23,186 bases of DNA, taken from contig PAMR01000003.1 of the NCBI GenBank assembly GCA_002708205.1, positions 39,734 to 62,919 on the forward strand. Reading direction: 5' to 3'. This document shows, piece by piece, positions 16,045 through 23,186 of this stretch. Numbering within the stretch: position 1 is the stretch's first letter; each line of letters begins with the position of its first letter. A program made the position numbers and the translations under genes. This DNA comes from Gammaproteobacteria bacterium (GTDB taxonomy: Bacteria; Pseudomonadota; Gammaproteobacteria; Pseudomonadales; Azotimanducaceae). The notes under the pieces were generated by a model that made no database searches, was not told the DNA's origin, and saw only the letters and a program-made list of their open reading frames with translations.

Positions 16045-17052
16045 TCACAACCGCTTACCGATAGAATCCACCAATTCCATCATGCGATTTACATAGCCAA
16101 TTTCGTTGTCATACCAGGCCAAGATCTTTAGGTGTGTGCGGTCGACCACCAGCGTGGACAAAGCATCCACAATGCTTGACCTCGTGTCTCCCTCATAATC
16201 AGAAGAAACTAATGGTTTGTTCTCAACCCCTAGAATGCCCTTCAATCTACCATCTGCTGCCTTTTGCAGGGCCGCATTTACCTCTACTGAAGTCGTCTCC
16301 TTGGCAACTTCAAATACACAATCTGTAATGGATGCATTGGCCAAAGGAACGCGTACTGCTATCCCTGATAATTTGCCTTTCAATTCTGGAAAAATCTCGG
16401 CGATAGCAGTCGCTGATCCTGTACTAGTCGGAATCAGAGAGAGACCACTCGCTCGAGCTCTTCGAAGGTCCTTGTGGTATTGATCCAAAATACTTTGTGT
16501 ATTGGTGATGTCATGGATGGTTGTGATTGACCCATGAATAATACCGAATTGGCTGTGGATCACATCAATCACTGGCGCTATACAATTGGTAGTGCAGGAT
16601 GCGGCTGTAACAATCTGGTGGTTGCGCGGGTCATATATATGGTCGTTGACACCCATGACAATATTCGGAGTCCCATCCTGCACTGGTGCAGAAACGACTA
16701 CTTTCTTGATACCCCTATCAAAATACCTCGAAAGGGATTCGCGGCTTCTAAATTTCCCAGTACACTCTAAGACAATATCTACACCAACCGAAGCCCAGTC
16801 CGTTTCCTCTATTTTTTCATTCGAAGAATAGCCCACCGGGGACCCGTCTATAACTAGTTGACCTCGTTTTGCGTCCACTTGTCGTTCCCATCGGCCGTGT
16901 TGAGAATCAAATTCAAGCAAATGGGCAGCAACGCCAGCATCTCCTGCGGTTTCATTAATATGAACAAATTCAAGCTCTTCCCAAGACCAGGCGGCTCGTA
17001 AGGCTAAGCGCCCCATTCGACCAAAACCGTTAATTCCCACACGAATTGTCAT
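16045..17052 (-). CDS. gapdh: ArsJ-associated glyceraldehyde-3-phosphate dehydrogenase
   Basis: A 335-residue GAPDH with the NAD-binding 'INGFGRMGRL' (7-16), active-site Cys153 in 'ASCTTNC', His180 in 'TTIHDITNTQ', and the C-terminal 'WYDNEIGYVNRMMELV'. With arsenate replacing phosphate it would form 1-arseno-3-phosphoglycerate for export by ArsJ. Direct coupling to arsJ (1-base gap) is the reason for that role; without it this would be called a glycolytic GAPDH. ATG 17052 has GGAA upstream. The frame runs on to 17142 but lacks a better start. The divergent neighbour is an RNase J-family gene. No ArsR-type regulator is adjacent. Confidence 0.9.
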   Translation of the reverse strand: MTIRVGINGFGRMGRLALRAAWSWEELEFVHINETAGDAGVAAHLLEFDSQHGRWERQVDAKRGQLVIDGSPVGYSSNEKIEETDWASVGVDIVLECTGKFRSRESLSRYFDRGIKKVVVSAPVQDGTPNIVMGVNDHIYDPRNHQIVTAASCTTNCIAPVIDVIHSQFGIIHGSITTIHDITNTQSILDQYHKDLRRARASGLSLIPTSTGSATAIAEIFPELKGKLSGIAVRVPLANASITDCVFEVAKETTSVEVNAALQKAADGRLKGILGVENKPLVSSDYEGDTRSSIVDALSTLVVDRTHLKILAWYDNEIGYVNRMMELVDSIGKRL

Positions 17053-17209
17053 AAGCGGTTCCAATAAAGTAACCCCTGATTTTACGAGTGTTATATGACA
17101 ATCGATACCACTTGAAATAATAAATGACTCTTTGTCATCCAAATACGGAGGTTTTATTCTTCTGATAACGAAATTAAATGCATGGAAGCATCAAGCGGGA
17201 TTATTGGCA

Positions 17210-18574
17210 GTGGCATTAAGAGCTGAGGCAGATGAACTCTGGTTTCTACCCCTAGGAGGATGCGGTGAGATAGGTATGAATCTCAACCTATTCGGCCACG
17301 ATGATCATTGGCTGATGGTGGATTGCGGGATTACGTTCGCCGAACCTGGCGTACCAGAGCCAAAAATCCAGATGGCAGATCCTCAATTCATTATCGAGCA
17401 GCGCGATCGACTCGTTGCACTCGTAGTCACTCATGCACACGAGGACCACATTGGCGCTATTGCACATCTATGGAAAGATTTACGGTGCCCTGTATACCTC
17501 AGCCCTTTTGCAGCTGAGATTCTGAAACGAAAACTACTCGAAGCAGGCCTATTGAGTGAGGTGCCGCTGTCTCTAGTCCGACCAGGCGATGTCCGGAAGT
17601 TCGACCCGTTTGAGATCGAATTCCTTCAGGTCGACCACTCGACACCCGAATCCCAAGCATTACTGATTCGCACCAAAGCTGGTTCTATATTTCACACCGG
17701 AGACTGGAAGCATGATGCCGATCCAGTGATTAGTTCCACAAGCTTTACCCAAAACCTACGAACGAACATCAGAGAACCCATATTAGCGATGATTTGCGAT
17801 TCGACTAACGCTTTGGTCTCAGGCCGGTCTACCACCGAGGGATCTCTATTCGCATCCATAGATCAACTGGTTAAAGATGCTCAAGCACGTATTGTTATTA
17901 GTTGCTTTGGAAGCAACATTGCCCGCTTACATACTCTCGTATCAATTGCTCAGAAAAATCATCGCTATGCAGGACTGCTCGGCAGATCTCTTTTCAACTA
18001 CTATTCAGCCGCCGTCAACTCTGGAATTTGGAATACAAAACTCTCTCTTATTGAATCCAATCATTTGGGCTACTTACCACCAAGTGAAGTACTAGCTATT
18101 GCAACGGGAAGCCAGGGGGAGGATCGCGCCGCTCTCGATAGACTCGCTAACGACACGCACGATAAATTATCACTCGAATCCGGTGATACGGTAATCATGA
18201 GCAGTCGTGTAATACCAGGCAACGAAACCAGGGTCGAGGATTTAATCAAACGCTTGAATCAGAAAGGTGTAGTCGTGATCAGTGATAATGAATCAAATTC
18301 CCCAATACATGCTTCGGGTCATCCCGCTCAAGACGAACTTGCCGATTTATACAAGTGGATTCGGCCCGAAATCGCGATCCCAGTCCACGGAACCGCTGAT
18401 CACTTGATTGGAAATGCCGAAATCGCAAAGTCGCAAGACATCAAAAAGCGACTTGTAGGCAAGAATGGAGACCTCTTTATGTTAGCCCCTCAGGCTGGAA
18501 TTAGACGTGAAGCAGCTCCGGTAGGACGTCTTGGAATCAACGCAAAGGGCGAAGCTGCGCCATTTAAGAATTAA
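17210..18574 (+). CDS. Ribonuclease J-family protein (metallo-beta-lactamase/beta-CASP)
   Basis: A 454-residue protein of the RNase J family, shorter than Bacillus RNase J (about 555), which suggests loss of the C-terminal domain. It starts the fold with 'ELWFLPLGGCGEIGMNLNLFG', has the metal motif H75-x-H77-x-D79-H80, then 'VDHSTPES', 'HTGDWK' with Asp165, and the beta-CASP motifs 'DSTNA' and 'HASGHPAQDEL' followed by 'VHGTADH'. It is expected to be a cytoplasmic 5'-exonuclease/endonuclease for RNA. The start is uncertain: GTG 17210 gives the usual short lead to the first strand. The frame is open further upstream (TTG 17132), and a strong GGAGG at 17147-17151 lies upstream without a standard in-frame start at good spacing. 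Its stop overlaps that of the convergent PhyH gene. Confidence 0.85.
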   Translation: MALRAEADELWFLPLGGCGEIGMNLNLFGHDDHWLMVDCGITFAEPGVPEPKIQMADPQFIIEQRDRLVALVVTHAHEDHIGAIAHLWKDLRCPVYLSPFAAEILKRKLLEAGLLSEVPLSLVRPGDVRKFDPFEIEFLQVDHSTPESQALLIRTKAGSIFHTGDWKHDADPVISSTSFTQNLRTNIREPILAMICDSTNALVSGRSTTEGSLFASIDQLVKDAQARIVISCFGSNIARLHTLVSIAQKNHRYAGLLGRSLFNYYSAAVNSGIWNTKLSLIESNHLGYLPPSEVLAIATGSQGEDRAALDRLANDTHDKLSLESGDTVIMSSRVIPGNETRVEDLIKRLNQKGVVVISDNESNSPIHASGHPAQDELADLYKWIRPEIAIPVHGTADHLIGNAEIAKSQDIKKRLVGKNGDLFMLAPQAGIRREAAPVGRLGINAKGEAAPFKN

Positions 18575-19731
18575 ATACCTAGGTCTTTCAAATTGTAGTC
18601 CTTGATGACTTCATCGCGCGAAATTTGATTCCAACGGTAGTCATCTTCCTTGCCCATAAACGGCTGGTACAGGAAGGATTTTTCTTCCGGATAAAACTGC
18701 TTACGTGCATCTATAGCAACTTGTATAACTCTAGATCGCTCGAAAACTCGGTCTTCATCGTAAATCACCCCTGAGCTCATCCCAAGCTTTCCAGTCGAAC
18801 CCAATACGGACCGACGCCGATGAAAACCAAAGGTGAGTGATACCCGCAAATCATCGGAAGTATTGGCAAAGGAACAATGTAGTGCTTGGCGATTAGTTAT
18901 GGTCACATCACCAGGATTACAGAACAACGGAACTGCACCCGCTAAGCGCTCGGACCCGTTTGACTTCACTAGCGACTTGATATCGGCCTTGCCCTGCTTA
19001 TGCGTCCCAGGCATGACCCATAAACCGTTACTCGGCGTACTTGGATAGAGCTGTACTTGAAAATTGAATCCATGGATACCCTCGTCCCAATCAGGAGAGT
19101 CCCAATGTGTTAGACCATCTTGATGCCAGGCTACTGACCCACCAAGTCCTGCCGGCTTGATAAATATTGCGTCGTTAAAGGGTGTGAAATCTGGACCATT
19201 GATTGTTTCCGCTATTTGCAGAAGATCTGGATGTCCGTATAGACGTAGTCCCGAATCCATCGCTTGGCACATGCCGTACATCATATAGAGCACATGCTTT
19301 GGCGCATCCTCAGTGGCGACTGGTTCCTCCATTTTCGACGGATGTCGACCGCCATTTTTATCCGTTCCACCGACCGGGTCACTCAAAGGAACTACCCAAG
19401 TATAGGTATCCCTCTCAAACTCCTCTCCAAAAGCAGGTCTTCCTTTCTTGTCCACAGTAGCGCCTTTGTAGGCTGGAGCACGATCAATCAGATTTTGCGT
19501 ATCACGTTTTAATAACTCAATCTCAGAGTTTCCGATGACGTTTTCCAGCACATAAAAACCGCAACGCCAATAAGCTTCCATAATATCAGGGTGAATATTC
19601 CCATCGGAATCAAAGTGCAAAGGCCCCCGATTACCTAGCGCGAGAGCTCTTTCCTTTCCCTCAGAAATGTAGGCATCCATAGCAGAACGATGCTCATCTA
19701 CCGTCAAAGTAGTTTCCAACGTAGCGGACAT
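18571..19731 (-). CDS. Phytanoyl-CoA dioxygenase (PhyH) family protein
   Basis: A 386-residue Fe(II)/2-oxoglutarate oxygenase. The metal triad is H203-x-D205 in 'AWHQDGLTHWD' and H285 in 'ALHCSFANTSDDLR', with R296 in 'RVSLTFGFHRR' binding 2-oxoglutarate. 'GLWVMPGTHKQGKAD' (about 236-250) is the strand before the distal His. A GGAG lies 7 bases before the ATG at 19731, which is preferred over the upstream in-frame codon at 19782. It is unlike the other two PhyH proteins of the window outside the motifs, so this is not a recent duplication. The neighbouring divergent gene is a carboxylesterase. The substrate is unknown. Confidence 0.88.
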   Translation of the reverse strand: MSATLETTLTVDEHRSAMDAYISEGKERALALGNRGPLHFDSDGNIHPDIMEAYWRCGFYVLENVIGNSEIELLKRDTQNLIDRAPAYKGATVDKKGRPAFGEEFERDTYTWVVPLSDPVGGTDKNGGRHPSKMEEPVATEDAPKHVLYMMYGMCQAMDSGLRLYGHPDLLQIAETINGPDFTPFNDAIFIKPAGLGGSVAWHQDGLTHWDSPDWDEGIHGFNFQVQLYPSTPSNGLWVMPGTHKQGKADIKSLVKSNGSERLAGAVPLFCNPGDVTITNRQALHCSFANTSDDLRVSLTFGFHRRRSVLGSTGKLGMSSGVIYDEDRVFERSRVIQVAIDARKQFYPEEKSFLYQPFMGKEDDYRWNQISRDEVIKDYNLKDLGI

Positions 19732-19823
19732 AATTTTCTCCTCAGATCCACGAACCCTATGCTGATTAATAAAATGGGGCAAGCAAGACTTGTTTTAATC
19801 TAGTCAATTTACGATTATCAAGC

Positions 19824-19840
19824 GTTATGCGTGTTATGCG
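19824..19840. repeat. 8-bp tandem direct repeat in a divergent promoter region
   Basis: GTTATGCG occurs at 19824-19831 and again at 19833-19840, one base apart, in the 142-base gap between the divergent PhyH and carboxylesterase genes. It ends 33 bases before the esterase start, so it could be an operator half-site pair or chance. Confidence 0.3.
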
Positions 19841-19873
19841 CGTCCAATCTGACAGGCTATGGGAGCTTAGGAT

Positions 19874-21352
19874 ATGACGATAGTGGAAACCAGCTATGGC
19901 AAATTGCGAGGCCACAGAAATACCGATCTCTCCATATTCAAAGGCATTCCCTTCGCAGAGCCTCCAGTAGGAGATCGCCGTTGGCGAGCTCCTCAGAACA
20001 AACAACCCTGGCCTGGAATAAAAGACGCTCTCGAGTATGGACCATGCGCCATCCAGTCAACCATTCCGGGAGACATCGGCGAACTAATCGGTATCGCCAC
20101 GCATACAACCAGCGAAGATTGCCTGTATCTCAACATCTGGACACCACAAACCGACACACAAAAACGTCCAGTCATGGTGTGGATCCATGGAGGCGGCAAT
20201 ACCGTAGGGGCTGGTTCACAACCTCGTGTTAACGGTGAGCACCTCTCGCGGATGGGGAATGTAGTGATCGTTACCATCAATTATAGGCTAGGTGCATTGG
20301 GTTTTATGCATGCTCCCGCTCTTGGAGCAACTGGGAACGAGGGTTTACTCGATCAAGTTGCCGCGCTCCGATGGGTTCGCAACGAGATTGCACATTTTGG
20401 CGGAGATCCCAACAATGTCACGGTTTTTGGCCAGTCAGCCGGTGGATTCGACATTGCTCAACTTATGGCCATGCCCTGTGCGGAAGGATGTTTCGATAAA
20501 TCAATCCCAATGAGCGGCTCTATAACTAAGCAAGTTAGTCCCGATGAAGGCCTGAGGGCATCCAGTGCGCTTTTCGAAATGTTAGGCGGATTAGACAAAA
20601 TGCGCTCTGTCGATGCAGAAAAAATACTGAAGTGTCAGTCCAAAGTACCCAAAGCGCGCTGGGCTCCTACACGTGACGGTAGCGTTCTCCTCGAAGACGC
20701 CAAAACTGTTTTGGCATCTGGGAAACACACCAAGGGAATGCCTCTAATGATCGGGCATACCAGAGATGAGTCGACATTATTTACGATGTTTATCGAACAC
20801 TTTCGTAATATGACTCGTGACGAATTAATAAAGCATGCATCTAATCACTTTGGGGAAGAGGCCGATACCGCTATTCAATGCTATGAGGACGACCGCCAAA
20901 CACACGGGTTGAGAAACAATCCAGTAGACATTTGGGCTGCCATATCTACCGACAGTATGTTTCGCTTACCAGCAATTCGCACAGCAGAATGCCATACCGA
21001 ACATACTGCCGATGTCTGGATGTACCGATTCGATCATGAAAGCCCGGCGCATGACGGAATGCTACAGTCCTGCCACTCCCTAGATATACCCTTCGTCTGG
21101 GGGACATACGACCTCCCTCAAATGCGCAGATTTTGTGGAACGGGTCTACATGTCAGCGAATTATCGCGGCAAATCATGTCGGCATACCTCGCATTCGCTC
21201 ATACCGGAAACCCAAATAATCAATCAACCCCTGATTGGAACAGGTACGAAGCCAAAAGCCGCAATACACTACTGCTGAATAAAGAAATCTCCATAGAAAA
21301 AGCCCCTCTGGATGCGATACGAAGCTTTTGGGAGGAACACAATATTTCCTAA
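19874..21352 (+). CDS. Type B carboxylesterase
   Basis: A 492-residue alpha/beta-hydrolase of the carboxylesterase type B family. Motifs are 'FKGIPFAEPPVGDRRW' (22-37), 'SEDCLYLNIW' (80-89), the oxyanion hole HGGG (105-108), nucleophile Ser188 in GQSAGG, Glu299 in 'HTRDES' and His401 in 'QSCHSLDIPFVWG'. The nucleophile elbow has Gln where GESAGG is usual, a tolerated variant. No signal peptide is visible, so it is probably cytoplasmic. GGGAG lies 8 bases before the ATG. It cleaves carboxylic esters; next to a Baeyer-Villiger-like enzyme it could hydrolyse the ester that enzyme makes, which is an inference. Confidence 0.9.
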   Translation: MTIVETSYGKLRGHRNTDLSIFKGIPFAEPPVGDRRWRAPQNKQPWPGIKDALEYGPCAIQSTIPGDIGELIGIATHTTSEDCLYLNIWTPQTDTQKRPVMVWIHGGGNTVGAGSQPRVNGEHLSRMGNVVIVTINYRLGALGFMHAPALGATGNEGLLDQVAALRWVRNEIAHFGGDPNNVTVFGQSAGGFDIAQLMAMPCAEGCFDKSIPMSGSITKQVSPDEGLRASSALFEMLGGLDKMRSVDAEKILKCQSKVPKARWAPTRDGSVLLEDAKTVLASGKHTKGMPLMIGHTRDESTLFTMFIEHFRNMTRDELIKHASNHFGEEADTAIQCYEDDRQTHGLRNNPVDIWAAISTDSMFRLPAIRTAECHTEHTADVWMYRFDHESPAHDGMLQSCHSLDIPFVWGTYDLPQMRRFCGTGLHVSELSRQIMSAYLAFAHTGNPNNQSTPDWNRYEAKSRNTLLLNKEISIEKAPLDAIRSFWEEHNIS

Positions 21353-21386
21353 CAGAAGGATTAAATATTCAATTCAACAAACCATT

Positions 21387-21428
21387 AGTTCCTACCCGCT
21401 GGATTATGCGGGATCGAGATAAGGAACT
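21387..21428. terminator. Nested inverted repeat between convergent genes, possible bidirectional terminator
   Basis: An outer pair AGTTCCT (21387-21393) / AGGAACT (21422-21428) encloses an inner perfect pair CCCGC (21395-21399) / GCGGG (21408-21412) with an 8-nt loop. It fills the 84-base gap between the carboxylesterase and the convergent monooxygenase. No long U tract follows on either strand, so it may instead be a 3'-end stabilising structure. Confidence 0.4.
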
Positions 21429-21436
21429 TAAACATA

Positions 21437-22879
21437 CTATCCATAATCAAAACTATCGGAGTCTTGATCTAACCAAGCCTTGTATTTATCCATTGTATGA
21501 GGCCATTGGGTCACTATAAATCCCGCATTACCACGATAGTAACCACCACACGTTCCTTGCCAGACATCGACGCCTTCTATGTCCTTTTGTAACGATGTGT
21601 TGTAAGTACCCATTCTTTCAGTTTTCAATGACAACCAATTGTGACCACTCGCTTCTAAACTACGAATCTGCCCTACGCTATATTCAACCTGATGCTCTAG
21701 CATTTCGAGAATAGAGCCATTGTTCGTGTTAGGACCGTACAACATAAAAAGATTCGGGAAACCGGCTGTCGTTATTCCCAAATAAGCCTGTGCTCCATTT
21801 TTCCACGCGTCATGTATGCTCAACCCTTCTTTCCCATAAACATCGATACAGGACAGATACCTGGTAGTTTGGAATCCGGTCGCAAATATTATGGTATCTA
21901 CCTCAGTCTCACGACCTCCTGCCGACACTCCTTTAGCGGTCAAAGTATCTATAGCATCCGTGACTAACGTGACATGATCACGATTAAACACTGGATAATA
22001 CAGATTACTCGAAAGCGGCCGCCGGCAACCATACGCCATGTCTGGAGTCAACTTCTGTCGGGTTTCAGGGTTTTTGACAACTGCTATATTTTCGAGACCA
22101 CGTACTTCAGCTTTTTCCAAAACCTCCTTGTTAGAAAAAGTAATGAAATTCTCTAAGCCCTCACGAATCGACGCGCGCTGTTTCGCAGCGACACTATCAT
22201 CCTCTACAAATGTCCTGATTTCTTCTTCAGAAAACGCCTCGTCTTCTTTCGGCAAAACCCATTGTGCCCGTCGCTGGAAAACAGTTAATTGATCTACCTC
22301 ATCCACTATTTCTGGAATCATCTGTACCGCACTAGCCGCCGATCCTATAACAGCAACTTTCTCGCCGGAAAGTTTGTGTCCGTCAAGCCAATCCGCAGTG
22401 TGAAATTTAGTTCCTTGAAAGTCGTCGATTCCACCAATGTCGGGATAGGTCAATTCAGTGAACATACCAACACCACTGATTAAAAATTGACCTTCAACCA
22501 GCTCACTAGAACCCTCGATTTGTAGTTGCCACGTGTCGGTACCCGCATTCCACCGAGCTTCTTCGACGTTTGAGCTGAGGCGAACATGAGGCATCAGCTC
22601 GTATTTTTGGACGACATGCTGCATGTAATCGAGTATTTCCGGTTGGCGGGCATACGGACGAGACCAGTCTCTCTTTTGCTCAAAAGAAAAAGAATATAGG
22701 TGAGATGGAACGTCACACTCAGCCCCAGGATAGCGATTATGCCACCAGGTACCACCTACCCCTCCGGCTTTTTCAAGCATCACAAAATCACGGATGCCTG
22801 CCTCCAACAGTTTGATTGCAGCACAAATGCCACCAGGACCAGCGCCAATAATGACGACTTTAAATTGATTCCGATCCAC
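21437..22879 (-). CDS. Flavin-containing, Baeyer-Villiger-like monooxygenase
   Basis: A 480-residue FAD-dependent monooxygenase. It has GAGPGG (12-17), 'GGVGGTWWHNRYPGAECDVPS' (about 39-59), a BVMO-like FxGxxxHxxxW at 154-164 with Leu where Pro or Asp often follows, a second Rossmann site reading GSAASA instead of GxGxxG, and 'FATGFQ' near the C-terminus. It is shorter than, and clearly different from, the other monooxygenase in the window. GTG 22879 is chosen because GGAGAG lies just upstream and it places the FAD motif normally; the frame runs on to 23008 but those residues cross the promoter region. Oxygen insertion beside a ketone, or oxidation at N or S, is likely. It is divergent from the CoA-transferase across a palindrome. 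Confidence 0.87.
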   Translation of the reverse strand: MDRNQFKVVIIGAGPGGICAAIKLLEAGIRDFVMLEKAGGVGGTWWHNRYPGAECDVPSHLYSFSFEQKRDWSRPYARQPEILDYMQHVVQKYELMPHVRLSSNVEEARWNAGTDTWQLQIEGSSELVEGQFLISGVGMFTELTYPDIGGIDDFQGTKFHTADWLDGHKLSGEKVAVIGSAASAVQMIPEIVDEVDQLTVFQRRAQWVLPKEDEAFSEEEIRTFVEDDSVAAKQRASIREGLENFITFSNKEVLEKAEVRGLENIAVVKNPETRQKLTPDMAYGCRRPLSSNLYYPVFNRDHVTLVTDAIDTLTAKGVSAGGRETEVDTIIFATGFQTTRYLSCIDVYGKEGLSIHDAWKNGAQAYLGITTAGFPNLFMLYGPNTNNGSILEMLEHQVEYSVGQIRSLEASGHNWLSLKTERMGTYNTSLQKDIEGVDVWQGTCGGYYRGNAGFIVTQWPHTMDKYKAWLDQDSDSFDYG

Positions 22880-22922
22880 AAACTCTCTCCTTAAACCGAT
22901 TCCTGACGATATTGATTGATTC

Positions 22923-22938
22923 AAAAGACTAGTCTTTT
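22923..22938. promoter_or_regulatory. Perfect 16-bp palindrome, putative operator
   Basis: AAAAGACT followed directly by AGTCTTTT is an unbroken 16-bp palindrome in the 128-base gap between the divergent monooxygenase and CoA-transferase genes. Such sites are typical of dimeric repressors such as TetR-family proteins. A second arm pair, TTTCTC (22936-22941) / GAGAAA (22949-22954), lies beside it. No regulator gene is in view. Confidence 0.55.
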
Positions 22939-23007
22939 CTCGCTTTGAGAGAAAGATTAAATGGTATGGTCCGCCTTGACCAATGTTAGCTAAAAGAAGG
23001 ACATGCA

Positions 23008-23186
23008 ATGACGAGCTCAGACAACCCTCTCAATGGCATTCGCGTCGTTGATCTAACACAAATCTACAACGGTCCTTACGCCGCCTTTCTAATGGCCATG
23101 GGGGGAGCAGACGTTATCAAAGTAGAGCCCCCCGGAGGCGAAAGACTTCGTGGGCACGGAGGTCCTAAAACATCTTTAGCGTTTGC
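23008..23186 (+). CDS. CaiB/BaiF (family III) CoA-transferase, N-terminal part (3' end outside window)
   Basis: The first 59 complete codons of a family III CoA-transferase. 'PLNGIRVVDLTQIYNGPYAAFLMAMGGADVIKVEPPGGERLRG' is the family's standard N-terminus: a strand-turn 'RVVDLT', the 'GPYAA' helix, 'GADVIKVEPP' and 'GxxxR'. These enzymes move CoA between carboxylic acids. The catalytic Asp (near residue 169 in relatives) is beyond the window. GAAGGA lies 6 bases before the ATG. The gene would activate an acid produced by the neighbouring oxygenase/esterase steps, which is inferred from position. Confidence 0.9.
   Translation, partial: MTSSDNPLNGIRVVDLTQIYNGPYAAFLMAMGGADVIKVEPPGGERLRGHGGPKTSLAF

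Noticed and set aside
20041..20600. GQSAGG in the carboxylesterase as a sign of inactivation
   Set aside because: Ser188, Glu299 and His401 and the HGGG oxyanion hole are all present; Gln before the nucleophile is a tolerated variant.
22880..23008. N-terminal extension of the second monooxygenase to 23008
   Set aside because: It would be translated through the palindrome and promoter region; GTG 22879 has a good ribosome site and puts the FAD motif at the usual position.

Overview
The window looks like a chromosomal accessory region of a proteobacterium, most likely an uncultivated, probably marine, gammaproteobacterium. This rests on an rdgC 3' end (a beta/gammaproteobacterial gene), a YejABE-type transporter, and a set of 2-oxoglutarate dioxygenases, flavin monooxygenases and CoA-handling enzymes. 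Taxonomy is inference. Gene density is high, tail-to-tail genes often touch or overlap, and there are no rRNA, tRNA, CRISPR or insertion-sequence features.

Layout. 1-225: end of rdgC. 333-791: an AhpE-like peroxiredoxin whose frame is crossed by a TGA exactly at the catalytic cysteine of the PxxxTxxC motif, followed by a perfect hairpin at the correct bSECIS distance. I read it as a selenoprotein that ordinary gene callers would truncate, and it is the main discovery here. 890-4165: a PhyH-type dioxygenase, a convergent short-chain dehydrogenase and a second, long PhyH protein. 4204-9919 (minus strand): yejA-yejB-yejE followed by a Baeyer-Villiger-type monooxygenase, with no adjacent transporter ATPase. 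10083-13017: a metallo-beta-lactamase-fold hydrolase, a stand-alone 10-formyl-THF hydrolase-like protein and convergent folD. 13210-14744: a double-hotdog thioesterase tail-to-tail with a class II aldolase-like protein. 14823-17052 (minus strand): gapdh-arsJ, a two-gene arsenate-export module. 17210-18574: an RNase J-family protein. 18571-19731: a third PhyH protein. 19874-22879: a type B carboxylesterase facing a second Baeyer-Villiger-like monooxygenase. 23008-end: start of a CaiB/BaiF CoA-transferase, divergent from the monooxygenase across a perfect 16-bp palindrome.

How the genes may work together. Monooxygenases that insert oxygen next to ketones, a carboxylesterase that could cleave the resulting esters, an SDR, three PhyH hydroxylases, a CoA-transferase and a thioesterase together suggest oxidative breakdown of lipids, terpenoids or cyclic ketones. 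The formyl-THF hydrolase-like protein and FolD would balance one-carbon folate pools. GAPDH/ArsJ would remove arsenate as 1-arseno-3-phosphoglycerate, and the selenoperoxiredoxin would reduce peroxides. Substrates are inferred from families, not shown by the sequence.
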